Below, piece by piece: positions 1-8,822 of a DNA stretch of 54,893 nucleotides; the first letter of the stretch is position 1; each line of letters begins with the position of its first letter. The translations under genes were made by a program, and so were the position numbers. The stretch is from Nevskia sp. (GTDB taxonomy: Bacteria; Pseudomonadota; Gammaproteobacteria; Nevskiales; Nevskiaceae), in NCBI GenBank assembly GCA_016779605.1, contig JADHNH010000010.1, forward strand, positions 1 to 54,893. Reading direction: 5' to 3'. The notes under the pieces were generated by a model, which worked only from the letters and a program-made list of their open reading frames with translations, was not told the origin of the DNA and made no database searches.

Positions 1-114
1 CCGGCGCCGATGGTGGCAGCGCCGCCGCCCCCGCCGGCACCCATGCCGGCACCGGTATCAACGGTGGAACCGTCAACTCCTTCGCCGGAGCCGTCGCCAG
101 TTCCGACGTTGTAA
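1..114 (+). CDS. Proline-rich open frame entering from the left edge (partial, doubtful)
   Basis: Frame 1 is open from the window edge to a TAA at 112-114 and reads as a Pro/Ala/Ser-rich tail (for example PPPPPAPMPAPVS). It could be the C-terminus of an upstream protein. It could also be part of the Pro/Ala-rich N-terminal extension seen in DksA of Xanthomonadales, now out of frame with the DksA ORF that begins at 123. The frame of that DksA ORF is itself open back to the window edge, where it reads Gly/Ala/Ser-rich. Base composition does not decide between the two frames. Upstream sequence is needed to tell. Confidence 0.3.
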   Translation, partial: PAPMVAAPPPPPAPMPAPVSTVEPSTPSPEPSPVPTL

Positions 115-122
115 GAAAACCG

Positions 123-614
123 ATGCCCAGGCCAGTACCGGCGAAGCATACGCACGCCGCCAAACCGGTTGCGGTCCGCAAACCGCAAACCTTCGCCAAC
201 GTCGCCGAGCTGACCGAAGACGACGTGCGGGCGATGCCCGAATCCGCGTACATGAACGAGGTGCAGATGGAGTTCTTCCGTCAGCGCCTCGTGAAGATGC
301 GCGAGGAAGTGGTCGCCCGCGAGCTCGACGTCAAGGAGCGCCTGCATCAGCGCGAGGTCTTTGCGGATCCTGCCGACCGCGCCACCGCCGAGGAAGAGCA
401 CTGGCTGGACCTGCGGCTGCGCGAGCGCGAATCGATGCTGCTGCGCAAGATCGACGAAGCCTTGCGCCGCATCCGCGACAAGGAATACGGCTACTGCGTG
501 AAGACCGGCGAGCCCATCGGCATTCCGCGCCTGCTGGCACGGCCGACGGCAACGGTCTGCGTGGACGTCAAGGGCCAGGACGAGAAAGTCGAAACGCATT
601 TCCGCGACCGCTAG
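123..614 (+). CDS. dksA: RNA polymerase-binding transcription factor DksA
   Basis: DksA binds the secondary channel of RNA polymerase and works with ppGpp to reset rRNA and amino-acid promoters. The 163-residue product has a Pro/Lys/His-rich N-terminus, the coiled coil with the tip signature D82-P-A-D85-R-A87, and a C-terminal globular part around YGYC...RPTATVC. The usual four-cysteine zinc finger is reduced to C125 and C146; the partner positions are T128 and V149. Similar cysteine loss is known in other DksA proteins, so this copy is probably zinc-independent. ATG 123 has only a weak upstream purine stretch (aagaaaac), and the frame stays open to the window edge, so the true start may lie further left. 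Monocistronic as far as can be seen. Confidence 0.88.
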   Translation: MPRPVPAKHTHAAKPVAVRKPQTFANVAELTEDDVRAMPESAYMNEVQMEFFRQRLVKMREEVVARELDVKERLHQREVFADPADRATAEEEHWLDLRLRERESMLLRKIDEALRRIRDKEYGYCVKTGEPIGIPRLLARPTATVCVDVKGQDEKVETHFRDR

Positions 615-861
615 GCCTCTAGCACCGCGCGGGTCGCTGCGTCCTGCCGATCCTCGCCCGCAACGGGGCGAGCGCGCCTCCGCGCGTACCTCCCCAAATC
701 CCCCCGCGGCGATCACGACGCCGCAAGTTCGCATTGCTGCGGTTGCTTTCCCGTATCGTCCCGACGCCCGAACCGTCGACCGCGCAGGCCGCCGTTATTG
801 CCGCCACCGCCTGCCGCGACCGGCGAAGTGCCATCTTTGCGTTCCTTAACACCCGGGGAAC
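615..861. other. Intergenic region without a recognised gene
   Basis: The stretch between dksA and the efflux-operon promoter shows no convincing ORF on either strand. It contains a GC-rich hairpin (CTCGCCC at 653-659 pairing with GGGCGAG at 666-672) about 40 bp after the dksA stop. The hairpin lacks a T run, so it is at best a weak terminator. Confidence 0.4.
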
Positions 862-889
862 TTCCGCGCACTTATCGATAATCTATAAT
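862..889 (+). promoter_or_regulatory. Candidate sigma-70 promoter of the RND efflux operon
   Basis: A perfect -10 box TATAAT lies at 884-889. The -35 region at 862-867 (TTCCGC) is poor with a 16-bp spacer, which suggests activator dependence or weak constitutive use. Predicted transcription starts near 896 and leaves a leader of about 76 nt before the ATG at 972. The upstream in-frame ATG at 888 overlaps the -10 box and so cannot be the normal start. Confidence 0.5.
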
Positions 890-971
890 GCGCCCCCTCC
901 GGCATCGGCAACCTGGATGCCCTCCCTCCGCAAGCGCCGTGCGGTCCGCGGCATGGAACCTGGAGCCCGGA

Positions 972-3900
972 ATGTGGATTGTCCGCATCGCCTTGCAGCG
1001 CCCTTACACCTTCATCGTGCTCGGGCTGTTGATCGTCCTGCTCGGCGTGTTCACGATCCTGCGCACCGCCACTGACATCTTCCCCAACATCAAGATCCCG
1101 GTCGTCGCCACCGTCTGGTTCTACAGCGGCCTGCCGCCGGAGGACATGGCCAACCGCATCATCCTGTTCTCCGAGCGCACCGCGCAGACGGTGGTCAACG
1201 ACGTCGAGCACACCGAGTCGGTATCGCTCAACGGCATCGCGGTGGTGAAGTACTTCTTCCAGCCCAGCGTCAACGAAGAGCTGTCGTACGCGCAGATCAC
1301 CGGCGTTTCGCAAACCCAGCTGCGCTTCGCCCCGCCGGGCATCACGCCGCCCTTCATCCTGGCCTACAACGCTTCGAGCGTGCCGATCATCCAGCTCGCC
1401 CTGTCCAGCGACAAGCTGTCGGAGTCGCAGATCTTCGACCTGGGCAACAATATCCTGCGCACCGGCCTGTCCACCGTGGCCGGCGCCTCGATCCCGTTCC
1501 CCTACGGCGGCAAGCAGCCGCAGGTGCAGGTGGACCTCGATCCGCAGGCGTTGCAGTCCAAGGGCCTGTCGGGGCAGGACGTCAGCGCGGCGATCGGCGC
1601 GCAGAACCTGATCCTGCCGGCCGGCACGCAGAAGATCGGCGGCCTCGAATACTTCGTCAAGCTCAACGCCAGCCCGCAGAAAGTCGAGGAGCTCAACGAC
1701 ATCCCGATCCGCACCCACAACGGCGGCATCGTCTACGTGCGCGACGTCGCCCACGTGCGCTTCGGCTACCCCCCGCAGACCAACATCGTGCGGCTGGGCG
1801 GCCATCGCGCGGTGCTGATGAGCGTGCTCAAGACCGGCAACGCTTCCACCCTGGACATCATCAACAGCATCAACCAGAAGCTGCCCGGCATCCGCGCCAG
1901 CCTGCCACCCGAGCTGCGCGTGGAGGCGATCGGCGACCAGTCGATCTTCGTGCGCGCGGCCATCTCCGGGGTGGTGCGCGAGGCGGTGGTCGCCGCCGTG
2001 CTCACCGGCCTGATGATCCTGCTGTTCCTGGCCAGCTGGCGCAGCACGCTGATCATCACCATCTCGATCCCGCTGTCGATCCTGGCCTCGATCATCTGCC
2101 TGTCGGCGCTGGGCGAGACCATCAACATCATGACCTTGGGCGGCCTGGCGCTGGCGGTGGGCATCCTGGTGGACGACGCCACCGTGACCATCGAGAACAT
2201 CAACTGGCACCTGGAGCAGGGCAAGGACGTGGAGACCGCCATCCTCGACGGCGCCCGCCAGATCGCGCTGCCCGCGCTGGTCTCCACCCTGGCGATCTGC
2301 ATCGTGTTCATCCCGATGTTCATGCTCGCCGGCATCGCCCGCTACCTGTTCGTGCCGCTGGCCGAAAGCGTGGTATTCGCCATGCTGGCGTCGTACATCC
2401 TGTCGCGCACCCTGGTGCCGACCCTGGCCAAGTACTGGCTGCGGCCGCACGCCGGGCACGCGCAGGCGGCGCCGCGGCATCTCGCGGCACGCTTCCAGGC
2501 CGCCTTCGAACGCGGCTACGAGCGGGTGCGCCGCCGCTACATGGAACTGCTGCAAGCCGCGGTGGAGTCGGGCCCGCGCTTCGCCGGATTGTTCCTGGCG
2601 GCCATGGCAGCCACCGCGATCCTGGCGTTTCCGCTGGGGCGCTACCTGCCCGGCCTGGGCCAGGACTTCTTCCCCTCGGTCGACGGCGGACAGATCAAGC
2701 TGCACATCCGCGCCCGCTCCGGCACGCGCATCGAGGAAACCGCCGCGCTGTGCGACCAGATCGAAGCCAGCGTGCGCGACACCATCCCGCCCGCCGAGCT
2801 GGTCAGCATGGTCGACAACATCGGCCTGCCCTACAGCGGCATCAACCTGGCCTACAGCAACTCCGGCCCGGTGGGTTCCGGCGACGCCGACATCTTCATC
2901 ACCCTGGCGCGCGGCCACCGCCCCACCGCGCAGTACGTGCGCGAGCTGCGGCGCACGCTGCCGGCGCTGTTCCCATCCACCACCTTCTCGTTCCTGCCGG
3001 CGGACATCGTCAGCCAGATCCTCAACTTCGGCCTGCCCTCGCCGCTGGACGTGCAGGTCACCGGTTTCAACACCGCCGCCAACCGCGACTACGCCAACGC
3101 CCTGCTGGCCCGCCTGCACGGCATTCCCGGCGCGGTGGACCTGCGCATCCAGCAGGCGTTCGACTACCCGCAGATCAACGTCGACGTCAACCGCAGCAAC
3201 GCGCAGCTGGTCGGCCTGACCCAGCAGAACGTCGCCGGCAACATGCTCATCTCGCTGTCGGGCAGCTTCCAGACCTCGCCTTCGTTCTGGATCGACCAGC
3301 GCAGCGGCACCCAGTACAACGTCGCCACGCAGACGCCGCAGTACCGCATGGAAACGCTCAACGACCTGGCGATGACGCCGATCACCACGGCGGCGGGCGC
3401 GGCCGCAGGCGGCCCGGCGCAGGTGCTGGCCAACCTGGCGACGTTCAGCCGCAGCACCGGCCCGGCGGTGGTGAACCACTACAACGCCACGCCGGTGATC
3501 GACATCTTCGGCACGGTGCAGGACGCCGACCTCGGCTTCGTCGCCGACGCCGTGCGCAAGGCGGTGGACGCGAGCCGCAAGGACCTGCCGCGCGGCTCCG
3601 GCGTGGTGGTGCGCGGCCAGGTAGAGACCATGAACGAGTCCTTCACCGGTCTGCTGATCGGCCTGCTCGGCGCGGTGGTGCTGGTCTACCTGCTGATCGT
3701 GGTGAACTTCCAGTCCTGGCTGGACCCCTTCATCATCATCACCGCCCTGCCCGCGGCGCTGGCGGGCATCGTCTGGATGCTGTTCCTGACCCACACCACG
3801 GTCAGCGTGCCGGCCCTGACCGGCGCCATCATGTGCATGGGCGTGGCCACCGCCAACAGCATCCTGGTGGTGAGCTTCGCGCGCGAACGCATGCAGGCCG

Positions 3901-4166
3901 GACTGTCGGCGCGCGACGCCGCGGTCGAGGCCGGCTTCACCCGCTTCCGCCCGGTGCTGATGACGGCGATGGCGATGATCATCGGCATGGTGCCGATGGC
4001 GCTCGGACTGGGCGAAGGCGGCGAACAGAACGCGCCGCTCGGACGCGCCGTGATCGGCGGCCTGCTGTTCGCCACCGTGGCCACGCTGTTCTTCGTTCCC
4101 ACCGTCTTCACGCTGGTCCATGGCGCCCTGTCCGCGCCCGGCCGCACGCGAGGTTCCCATGCCTGA
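972..4166 (+). CDS. RND efflux transporter permease (HAE1/AcrB-type)
   Basis: Inner-membrane proton-driven pump of a tripartite efflux system. The product of 1064 residues has the RND layout: TM1 near residues 10-30, a large periplasmic loop, a TM2-6 block, a second periplasmic loop and a C-terminal TM block. The TM4 motif LAVGILVDDAT carries the paired aspartates (D401, D402) that relay protons. Start ATG 972 is preceded by ggag at 962-965 with a 6-nt gap; the longer frame from 888 overlaps a TATAAT box. The stop overlaps the start of the next gene by 8 nt, so the two are translationally coupled. Gene order permease-MFP-OMF matches multidrug or solvent efflux operons; the substrate is unknown. 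Confidence 0.93.
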   Translation: MWIVRIALQRPYTFIVLGLLIVLLGVFTILRTATDIFPNIKIPVVATVWFYSGLPPEDMANRIILFSERTAQTVVNDVEHTESVSLNGIAVVKYFFQPSVNEELSYAQITGVSQTQLRFAPPGITPPFILAYNASSVPIIQLALSSDKLSESQIFDLGNNILRTGLSTVAGASIPFPYGGKQPQVQVDLDPQALQSKGLSGQDVSAAIGAQNLILPAGTQKIGGLEYFVKLNASPQKVEELNDIPIRTHNGGIVYVRDVAHVRFGYPPQTNIVRLGGHRAVLMSVLKTGNASTLDIINSINQKLPGIRASLPPELRVEAIGDQSIFVRAAISGVVREAVVAAVLTGLMILLFLASWRSTLIITISIPLSILASIICLSALGETINIMTLGGLALAVGILVDDATVTIENINWHLEQGKDVETAILDGARQIALPALVSTLAICIVFIPMFMLAGIARYLFVPLAESVVFAMLASYILSRTLVPTLAKYWLRPHAGHAQAAPRHLAARFQAAFERGYERVRRRYMELLQAAVESGPRFAGLFLAAMAATAILAFPLGRYLPGLGQDFFPSVDGGQIKLHIRARSGTRIEETAALCDQIEASVRDTIPPAELVSMVDNIGLPYSGINLAYSNSGPVGSGDADIFITLARGHRPTAQYVRELRRTLPALFPSTTFSFLPADIVSQILNFGLPSPLDVQVTGFNTAANRDYANALLARLHGIPGAVDLRIQQAFDYPQINVDVNRSNAQLVGLTQQNVAGNMLISLSGSFQTSPSFWIDQRSGTQYNVATQTPQYRMETLNDLAMTPITTAAGAAAGGPAQVLANLATFSRSTGPAVVNHYNATPVIDIFGTVQDADLGFVADAVRKAVDASRKDLPRGSGVVVRGQVETMNESFTGLLIGLLGAVVLVYLLIVVNFQSWLDPFIIITALPAALAGIVWMLFLTHTTVSVPALTGAIMCMGVATANSILVVSFARERMQAGLSARDAAVEAGFTRFRPVLMTAMAMIIGMVPMALGLGEGGEQNAPLGRAVIGGLLFATVATLFFVPTVFTLVHGALSAPGRTRGSHA

Positions 4167-5370
4167 TTCCCGTCCCCCGCAGTCCACCGTGCGCAGCCGG
4201 CCTTCCAGCGCGCTGCGCAACGTCCTCATCGGCGTTGCGGTCGCGCTGGCGCTGGCGGCATGGGGCATCTTCAGCCGCATCGAGGCCCGCGCGGAGCTGG
4301 TGCGGCAGGCGGCCGCAGCGGCGATTCCGACGGTGGGCGTCGTCAGCCCCAGCCACGGCAAGCCGTCCGAGGAACTGTCGCTGCCCGGCACCGTGCAGGC
4401 GTATTACGAGGCGCCGATCTATGCGCGCACCAGCGGCTATCTCAAGCGCTGGCTGGTGGACATCGGCACCCGCGTCAAGAGCGGCGAGCTGATCGCGGAG
4501 ATCGATACACCCGAAGTGGACCAGCAGCTCAACCAGGCCCGGGCCGACCTCGCCACGGCGCAGGCCAACGAGGCGCTCTCCGCCACCACCAACGAGCGCT
4601 GGAAAGGCTTGCTGGCGAGCGATTCGGTGTCGCGCCAGGACGCCGATGACAAGGCCGGCGACTACGCCGCCAAGAAAGCCCTGACCGCCTCGGCGCTGGC
4701 CAACGTCAGGCGGCTGCAGGAGCTCGAGTCGTTCAAGCGCGTGCTGGCGCCGTTCGACGGCGTCGTCACCGTCCGCAACACCGACATCGGCGCGCTGATC
4801 AACGCCGGTGCCGGCGGCACCCCGGGCAGCGAGCTGTTCCGCGTCGCCGACACGCACAAGCTGCGCATCTATGTGCAGGTGCCGCAGCCCTATGCCGGCG
4901 CCATGCGGCCCGGCCTGGCCGCGGAGCTGGAAGTCGCCGACCATCCGGGGCGCCGGTTCCACAGCCAGGTGGCGCGCACGGCCGACGCGATCGATCCGAC
5001 CACGCGCACCCTGCTGACGCAGCTGGAGTTCGACAACGCCGGCGGCGAGCTCTACCCCGGCGCATTCTCCGAAGTGCACTTCAAGATCCCCACTCGCGAC
5101 GACACCGTGCGGCTGCCCGCCAATGCGCTGCTGTTCCGCAGCGCCGGCCTGCAGGTCGCGGTGGTCGGCGACGACGGCCACGTGAAGCTGCACGACGTGG
5201 TCATGGGCCGCGACTTCGGCACCGAGGTGGAGATCCTGTCCGGCATCGCCGAATCCGACCGCGTGGTGCTCAACCCGCCCGATTCGCTGGGCGACGGCCA
5301 GCAGGTGCGCGTTGCCGCCGCGCCCGCGGCGCCGCAGGCCGCGGGCGCGCCGGTGCAGGCCAAGCCGTGA
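4159..5370 (+). CDS. Efflux RND transporter periplasmic adaptor (membrane fusion protein)
   Basis: HlyD/AcrA-type adaptor linking the RND permease to the outer-membrane channel. The 403-residue product has an N-terminal membrane anchor (about residues 17-34), a biotinyl-lipoyl-like half motif (ARTSGYLKRWLVDIGTRVK), an alpha-hairpin region and beta-barrel and membrane-proximal domains ending near LNPPDSLGDGQQVRV. The start at 4159 is chosen because gcgagg lies 5 nt upstream; an in-frame ATG at 4120 inside the permease gene has no such site. It overlaps the permease gene by 8 nt, and its stop codon overlaps the GTG of the outer-membrane gene. Confidence 0.9.
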   Translation: MPDSRPPQSTVRSRPSSALRNVLIGVAVALALAAWGIFSRIEARAELVRQAAAAAIPTVGVVSPSHGKPSEELSLPGTVQAYYEAPIYARTSGYLKRWLVDIGTRVKSGELIAEIDTPEVDQQLNQARADLATAQANEALSATTNERWKGLLASDSVSRQDADDKAGDYAAKKALTASALANVRRLQELESFKRVLAPFDGVVTVRNTDIGALINAGAGGTPGSELFRVADTHKLRIYVQVPQPYAGAMRPGLAAELEVADHPGRRFHSQVARTADAIDPTTRTLLTQLEFDNAGGELYPGAFSEVHFKIPTRDDTVRLPANALLFRSAGLQVAVVGDDGHVKLHDVVMGRDFGTEVEILSGIAESDRVVLNPPDSLGDGQQVRVAAAPAAPQAAGAPVQAKP

Positions 5371-6857
5371 GCTGCGACGCGCCGCGCTGGCGAAGCCGCT
5401 TGCGCGCCGCCGCGCTCGGCGGCGCCCTCGCCGCGCTGGCCGGATGCTCGCTGGCGCCGCCCTACCAGCCGCCGCCGGCGCCGGCGCCGGGGCCGGCCTA
5501 CAAGGAAGCCGGCGACTGGCTGCAGGCACGGCCGGCCGACGCCGCGCCGCGCGGCAACTGGTGGAGCGTGTTCGGCGACGCGCAGCTCGACACCCTTGAG
5601 GGGCAAGCCGCAGCGGGCAACCAGGACCTCAAGGCGGCGTTCGCGCGCCTGGTGCAGGCGCGCGACGCCGCGCGCGTCGCACGCGCCGCCTACTACCCGC
5701 AGCTGACGCTGGGCGCCGACCCCACGCGCCAGCGGCAGTCGAGCAACGCGCCGAAATTCAGCCACCAGTTCGCACAGGTCTACAGCGACTACTCGCTGAG
5801 TGCCGACTTCTCCTACGAGCTGGACGTGTGGGGCCGCGTGCGCAACGCGGCGTCCTCCGCGCGCGCCCAGGCGCAGGCCAGCGCCGCGGACCTGGCGGCG
5901 CTGGATCTGGCGATCCGTGCCGAGCTGGCGGCGGACTACTTCATGCTGTGCGGTGACGATGCGCAACAGCTGCTGCTGGACCGCACGGTGGTGGATTACG
6001 CCAGGGCGCTGCAGCTCACCCAGAACCTCTACGACGGCGGCGCCGCCGCGCTCACCGACGTCGCGCAGGCGCGCGCCCAGCTGGAGACCGCGCGCACCCA
6101 GGCCGAGGACGTGCGCCTGCGGCGGGCACAGCTCGAGCATGCCATCGCGGTGCTCACCGGCAATCCGCCGTCGGCATTCCGCCTGGAGCCGAAGCCGCTC
6201 AGCGCCTCGCCGCCGCCGCTCGACCCGGGCCTGCCGTCGGCGCTGCTGGAGCGCCGCCCCGACGTTGCCGCGGCCGAGCGCCGCGTGGCCTCGGCCAATG
6301 CGCAGATCGGCGTGGCCCGCGCCGCCTATTTCCCGCAGTTCAGCCTTTCCGCCAGCGCCGGCTTCGAGGGTTCCACCGCGTCCAACTGGCTGGAGGCGCC
6401 GAGCCGCACCTGGTCGCTGGGGCCGTCGGCCCTGCTGACCGTGTTCGACGCCGGCCGCATCTCCGCCTTGTCGGACCAGGCCCGCGCGGCCTACGACGAG
6501 ACCGTGGCCGACTACCGCAGCAGCGTGCTCGGCGCCTACCAGGACGTCGAGGACAACCTGGCGGCGCTGCGCCAGCTCGAGCGCGAAAGCCTGAGCGAAG
6601 CGGACGCGGTCGCCGCCACGCGCAAGGTGCTGGAGCAGGCGACCCTGCGCTACAAGGCGGGTGCGGCGAGCTACCTGGAGGTGGTCACGGCGGAGAACGC
6701 CGCGCTGGCGGCACAACAATCGCAAGTGGATATCCAGACCCGCCGGATGAGCGCCGCGGTGCTGCTGGTCAAGGCGCTCGGCGGCGGCTGGCACGGCGCA
6801 GCGCTGCAGCAGTCGATGAACCGGACCGGCCCGCCGCAGGGCAACGCCACTCACTGA
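5367..6857 (+). CDS. Efflux outer-membrane lipoprotein, NodT/OprM family
   Basis: Outer-membrane channel of the efflux tripartite complex. The 496-residue product starts with a lipoprotein signal peptide; the lipobox LAALAGC puts the lipidated cysteine at residue 27. Two OEP repeats follow, with typical NodT motifs such as NWWSVFGD, DLxAALDLAIRAELAADYF and LLERRPDVAAAERR. The GTG start at 5367 overlaps the stop of the adaptor gene in a GTGA arrangement, so it is co-translated with it. The set of three genes is complete and has no visible lesion. Confidence 0.92.
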   Translation: MSCDAPRWRSRLRAAALGGALAALAGCSLAPPYQPPPAPAPGPAYKEAGDWLQARPADAAPRGNWWSVFGDAQLDTLEGQAAAGNQDLKAAFARLVQARDAARVARAAYYPQLTLGADPTRQRQSSNAPKFSHQFAQVYSDYSLSADFSYELDVWGRVRNAASSARAQAQASAADLAALDLAIRAELAADYFMLCGDDAQQLLLDRTVVDYARALQLTQNLYDGGAAALTDVAQARAQLETARTQAEDVRLRRAQLEHAIAVLTGNPPSAFRLEPKPLSASPPPLDPGLPSALLERRPDVAAAERRVASANAQIGVARAAYFPQFSLSASAGFEGSTASNWLEAPSRTWSLGPSALLTVFDAGRISALSDQARAAYDETVADYRSSVLGAYQDVEDNLAALRQLERESLSEADAVAATRKVLEQATLRYKAGAASYLEVVTAENAALAAQQSQVDIQTRRMSAAVLLVKALGGGWHGAALQQSMNRTGPPQGNATH

Positions 6858-6867
6858 GAGCGTCGTC

Positions 6868-7548
6868 GTGAACAGCAAGCATGGGGGAAAGGGCGTCGCG
6901 GTCCATCGCACCTGCATGCGCGACCAGATCCGCAATGCCATCGTGTCGCGCATCCTCGACGGGCTGTGGCCACCCGGCGTGCGTCTCAAGGAGCTGGCGC
7001 TGGCCAGGGAATTCAACGTCAGCCAGGCGCCGGTGCGCGAAGCCCTGCGCGAGCTGGAGGCGCTGGGCCTGGTCGAGTCGGAACGCTACCGCGGCACCCG
7101 CGTGCGCGGCATCGACCTGGCCGAGCTGCGCGAAGCCTACGAGCTGCGCGCCGAAATCGAGGAAGCGGCAGCGCGGCGCGCGGTGCCCTGCCGCGACGCC
7201 GACCTCGCGGTGCTGGAGCCCGAGCTGGCGGCGATGCGCAAGGCTGCCGCGGCCGACGATACCGAGGCCTACACCGCCAGCGTCGTGCGGTTCCATCGCG
7301 GCATCGTCGAAATGTCGGGCAACCGCGTGTTCCTGCGCGCCTGGGAGCTGATGGCCTGGGACGTGCGCGCGCGCATCGCCATGCAGCGCATCGGCCTGAT
7401 CGGCCTCTACACCGACCAGCGCGCACAGGTGCTCGCCGCCCTGCGGGCCGGCGACGGGCCGCGCGCGGGCTCGCTGCTGCGGCGCATTTCCGAGCAGTTG
7501 CTGGCGCGGCTGGATGCGATGGAGCTTGCGCGCGACAACCGCGCATGA
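6868..7548 (+). CDS. GntR-family regulator with FCD effector domain
   Basis: Transcription factor of the FadR/GntR group. The 226-residue product has an N-terminal winged helix (about residues 17-80, with LKELALAREFNVSQAPVREA as the recognition segment) and a C-terminal all-helical FCD ligand domain with histidines suited to metal or acid ligands (FHRGIVEMSGN). Translation starts at GTG 6868, 10 bp after the efflux operon stop, so it is probably the last gene of that operon and may regulate it. FCD regulators usually bind organic acids; the ligand here is unknown. Confidence 0.88.
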   Translation: MNSKHGGKGVAVHRTCMRDQIRNAIVSRILDGLWPPGVRLKELALAREFNVSQAPVREALRELEALGLVESERYRGTRVRGIDLAELREAYELRAEIEEAAARRAVPCRDADLAVLEPELAAMRKAAAADDTEAYTASVVRFHRGIVEMSGNRVFLRAWELMAWDVRARIAMQRIGLIGLYTDQRAQVLAALRAGDGPRAGSLLRRISEQLLARLDAMELARDNRA

Positions 7549-7609
7549 GCGCGGCCTGATTGCGGGTTAATTAATGTAAACGGCGCCCGGTCCGGGGCGT
7601 TCGCCGTGC

Positions 7610-7737
7610 TATAAAAACATTGCCGCCGCGTCTCCGACTTCGTAGACCGGCGGTGGTTGGCCGGACAAAGTTCCCCCCCGAACATCCGCTGACCGGGTCC
7701 GGCGCCAGCGAATCCCCCGTTCGCTGGCGCCTTTTTT
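7610..7737 (+). ncRNA. Candidate structured sRNA with C-rich loops (sX13-like architecture)
   Basis: A -10 box TATAAA (7610-7615) is followed about 115 nt later by a strong intrinsic terminator, with no ORF between. The predicted transcript from about 7622 folds into three elements. Stem 1 pairs CCGCCG (7623-7628) plus GTCT with AGAC plus CGGCGG (7648-7653). Stem 2 pairs GCCGGAC (7660-7666) with GTCCGGC (7697-7703) and holds an inner hairpin GTTC-CCCCCC-GAAC (7670-7683). Stem 3 is the terminator with loop TCCCCCG. Length and exposed C-rich loops resemble sX13 of Xanthomonas, recalled from the literature. No good -35 box is visible. Sequence homology was not tested. Confidence 0.55.
7701..7737 (+). 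terminator. Rho-independent terminator
   Basis: A perfect 12-bp stem (GGCGCCAGCGAA at 7701-7712 with TTCGCTGGCGCC at 7720-7731) closes a 7-nt loop TCCCCCG and is followed by six T residues (7732-7737). It ends the sRNA candidate and any read-through from the GntR gene, 48 bp before the LOG gene. Confidence 0.9.
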
Positions 7738-7785
7738 GGTTAGCGGCGCTCAGCCGCCGCACGGCGGCGGTGGCACAATTCGCCG

Positions 7786-8820
7786 ATGAGCGACCAAACT
7801 GCTGACGGCGATTCCGGGCGCGCGCCCGATCGCCCGCCGCCGCCGGCCGAAAGGCTGCGCCGCGAGCCTCTGCCCTGGCAACGCCCCAAGGCGAGCGAGG
7901 ACGACGCCGACGCCGCGCGGCGCGTGCGCGCCATCCTCGACAGCCCCAGTTACCGCCAGGCCGACGCGGACGTGGACTTCCTGCGCTCCGGCGAAACCCG
8001 CGGCGTGCGCCTGCAGATCGACTACTACAAGCCCGAGCTCGCCCTCGAAAACCACGGCGTGGAGCACACTATCGTGGTGTTCGGCAGCACCCGCATCCAC
8101 GAGCCTGCGGCGGCGTTGCGCCAAGTCGAGCTGCTGCGCGAGCAGTGCGCCGCGCAGCCGCAGGACGCATCGCTCCAGCGGCGGCTGGCGGTGGCCCGGC
8201 GCGTCCTGGACAAAAGCCCCTATTACGAGGTCGCCCGCGACCTCGGCCGGCTGATCGCCTGCGGCGGCACCGGCCCGCAAGACGATCGCGTCATGCTGAT
8301 GACCGGCGGCGGTCCCGGCATCATGGAAGCGGCCAATCGCGGCGCCTTCGACGCCGGCGCCAAGTCCATCGGCCTGAACATCAGCCTGCCGCACGAGCAG
8401 TTCCCGAACCCGTACATCACCCCGGACCTGTGCTTCCGCTTCCACTACTTCGCACTGCGCAAGCTTCACTTCGTGATGCGCGCCCGCGCCCTGGTGGCGT
8501 TTCCCGGCGGTTACGGCACGTTCGACGAACTGTTCGAAACCCTGACGCTGATCCAGACGCGCAAGATCCGGCCGGTGCCGGTCATCCTGGTCGGACGCAG
8601 CTACTGGCGGCAGGCGGTGGATATCGACTTCCTGGTCGACGAAGGCGTGATCGAGCCGGAGGATCGCGAGCTGTTCTGGTACGCCGAGACCGCGCAGGAA
8701 ATCTGGGACGGCATCCTGCGCTGGCACCAGGCCAACGGCACGCCGCTGTACAGCGCCAACGGCCTCAGGCCGCCCAGGGGGCGGGTGCCGCCTTATGCCG
8801 AAGACGAGGACATCCTTTAG
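7786..8820 (+). CDS. LOG-family protein (TIGR00730-type nucleotide hydrolase)
   Basis: Member of the LOG/YgdH superfamily, whose characterised members cleave nucleoside 5'-monophosphates, including cytokinin ribotides, at the N-glycosidic bond. The 344-residue product has the Rossmann-type phosphate-binding motif GGGPGIMEA near residues 172-180 and the family signature PGGYGTFDE near residues 238-246. It is longer than plant-type LOG (about 190 aa) because of a charged N-terminal extension of about 80 residues and an insert. It is monocistronic, with a terminator upstream and a foldback repeat downstream. The substrate cannot be told from sequence. Confidence 0.85.
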   Translation: MSDQTADGDSGRAPDRPPPPAERLRREPLPWQRPKASEDDADAARRVRAILDSPSYRQADADVDFLRSGETRGVRLQIDYYKPELALENHGVEHTIVVFGSTRIHEPAAALRQVELLREQCAAQPQDASLQRRLAVARRVLDKSPYYEVARDLGRLIACGGTGPQDDRVMLMTGGGPGIMEAANRGAFDAGAKSIGLNISLPHEQFPNPYITPDLCFRFHYFALRKLHFVMRARALVAFPGGYGTFDELFETLTLIQTRKIRPVPVILVGRSYWRQAVDIDFLVDEGVIEPEDRELFWYAETAQEIWDGILRWHQANGTPLYSANGLRPPRGRVPPYAEDEDIL

Positions 8821-8822
8821 AG

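Noticed and set aside
888-971. Upstream ATG at 888 as start of the RND permease
   Set aside because: It overlaps a TATAAT box, and the added residues do not look like an RND N-terminus. ATG 972 has a ribosome site and the family start MWIVRIALQRP.
846-4391. Open frame of 1181 codons on the minus strand opposite the RND gene
   Set aside because: It is the high-GC shadow of the RND permease and adaptor genes. Its composition (His, Arg, Asp, Ala, Gln repeats) is not protein-like, and the plus strand has clear family motifs.
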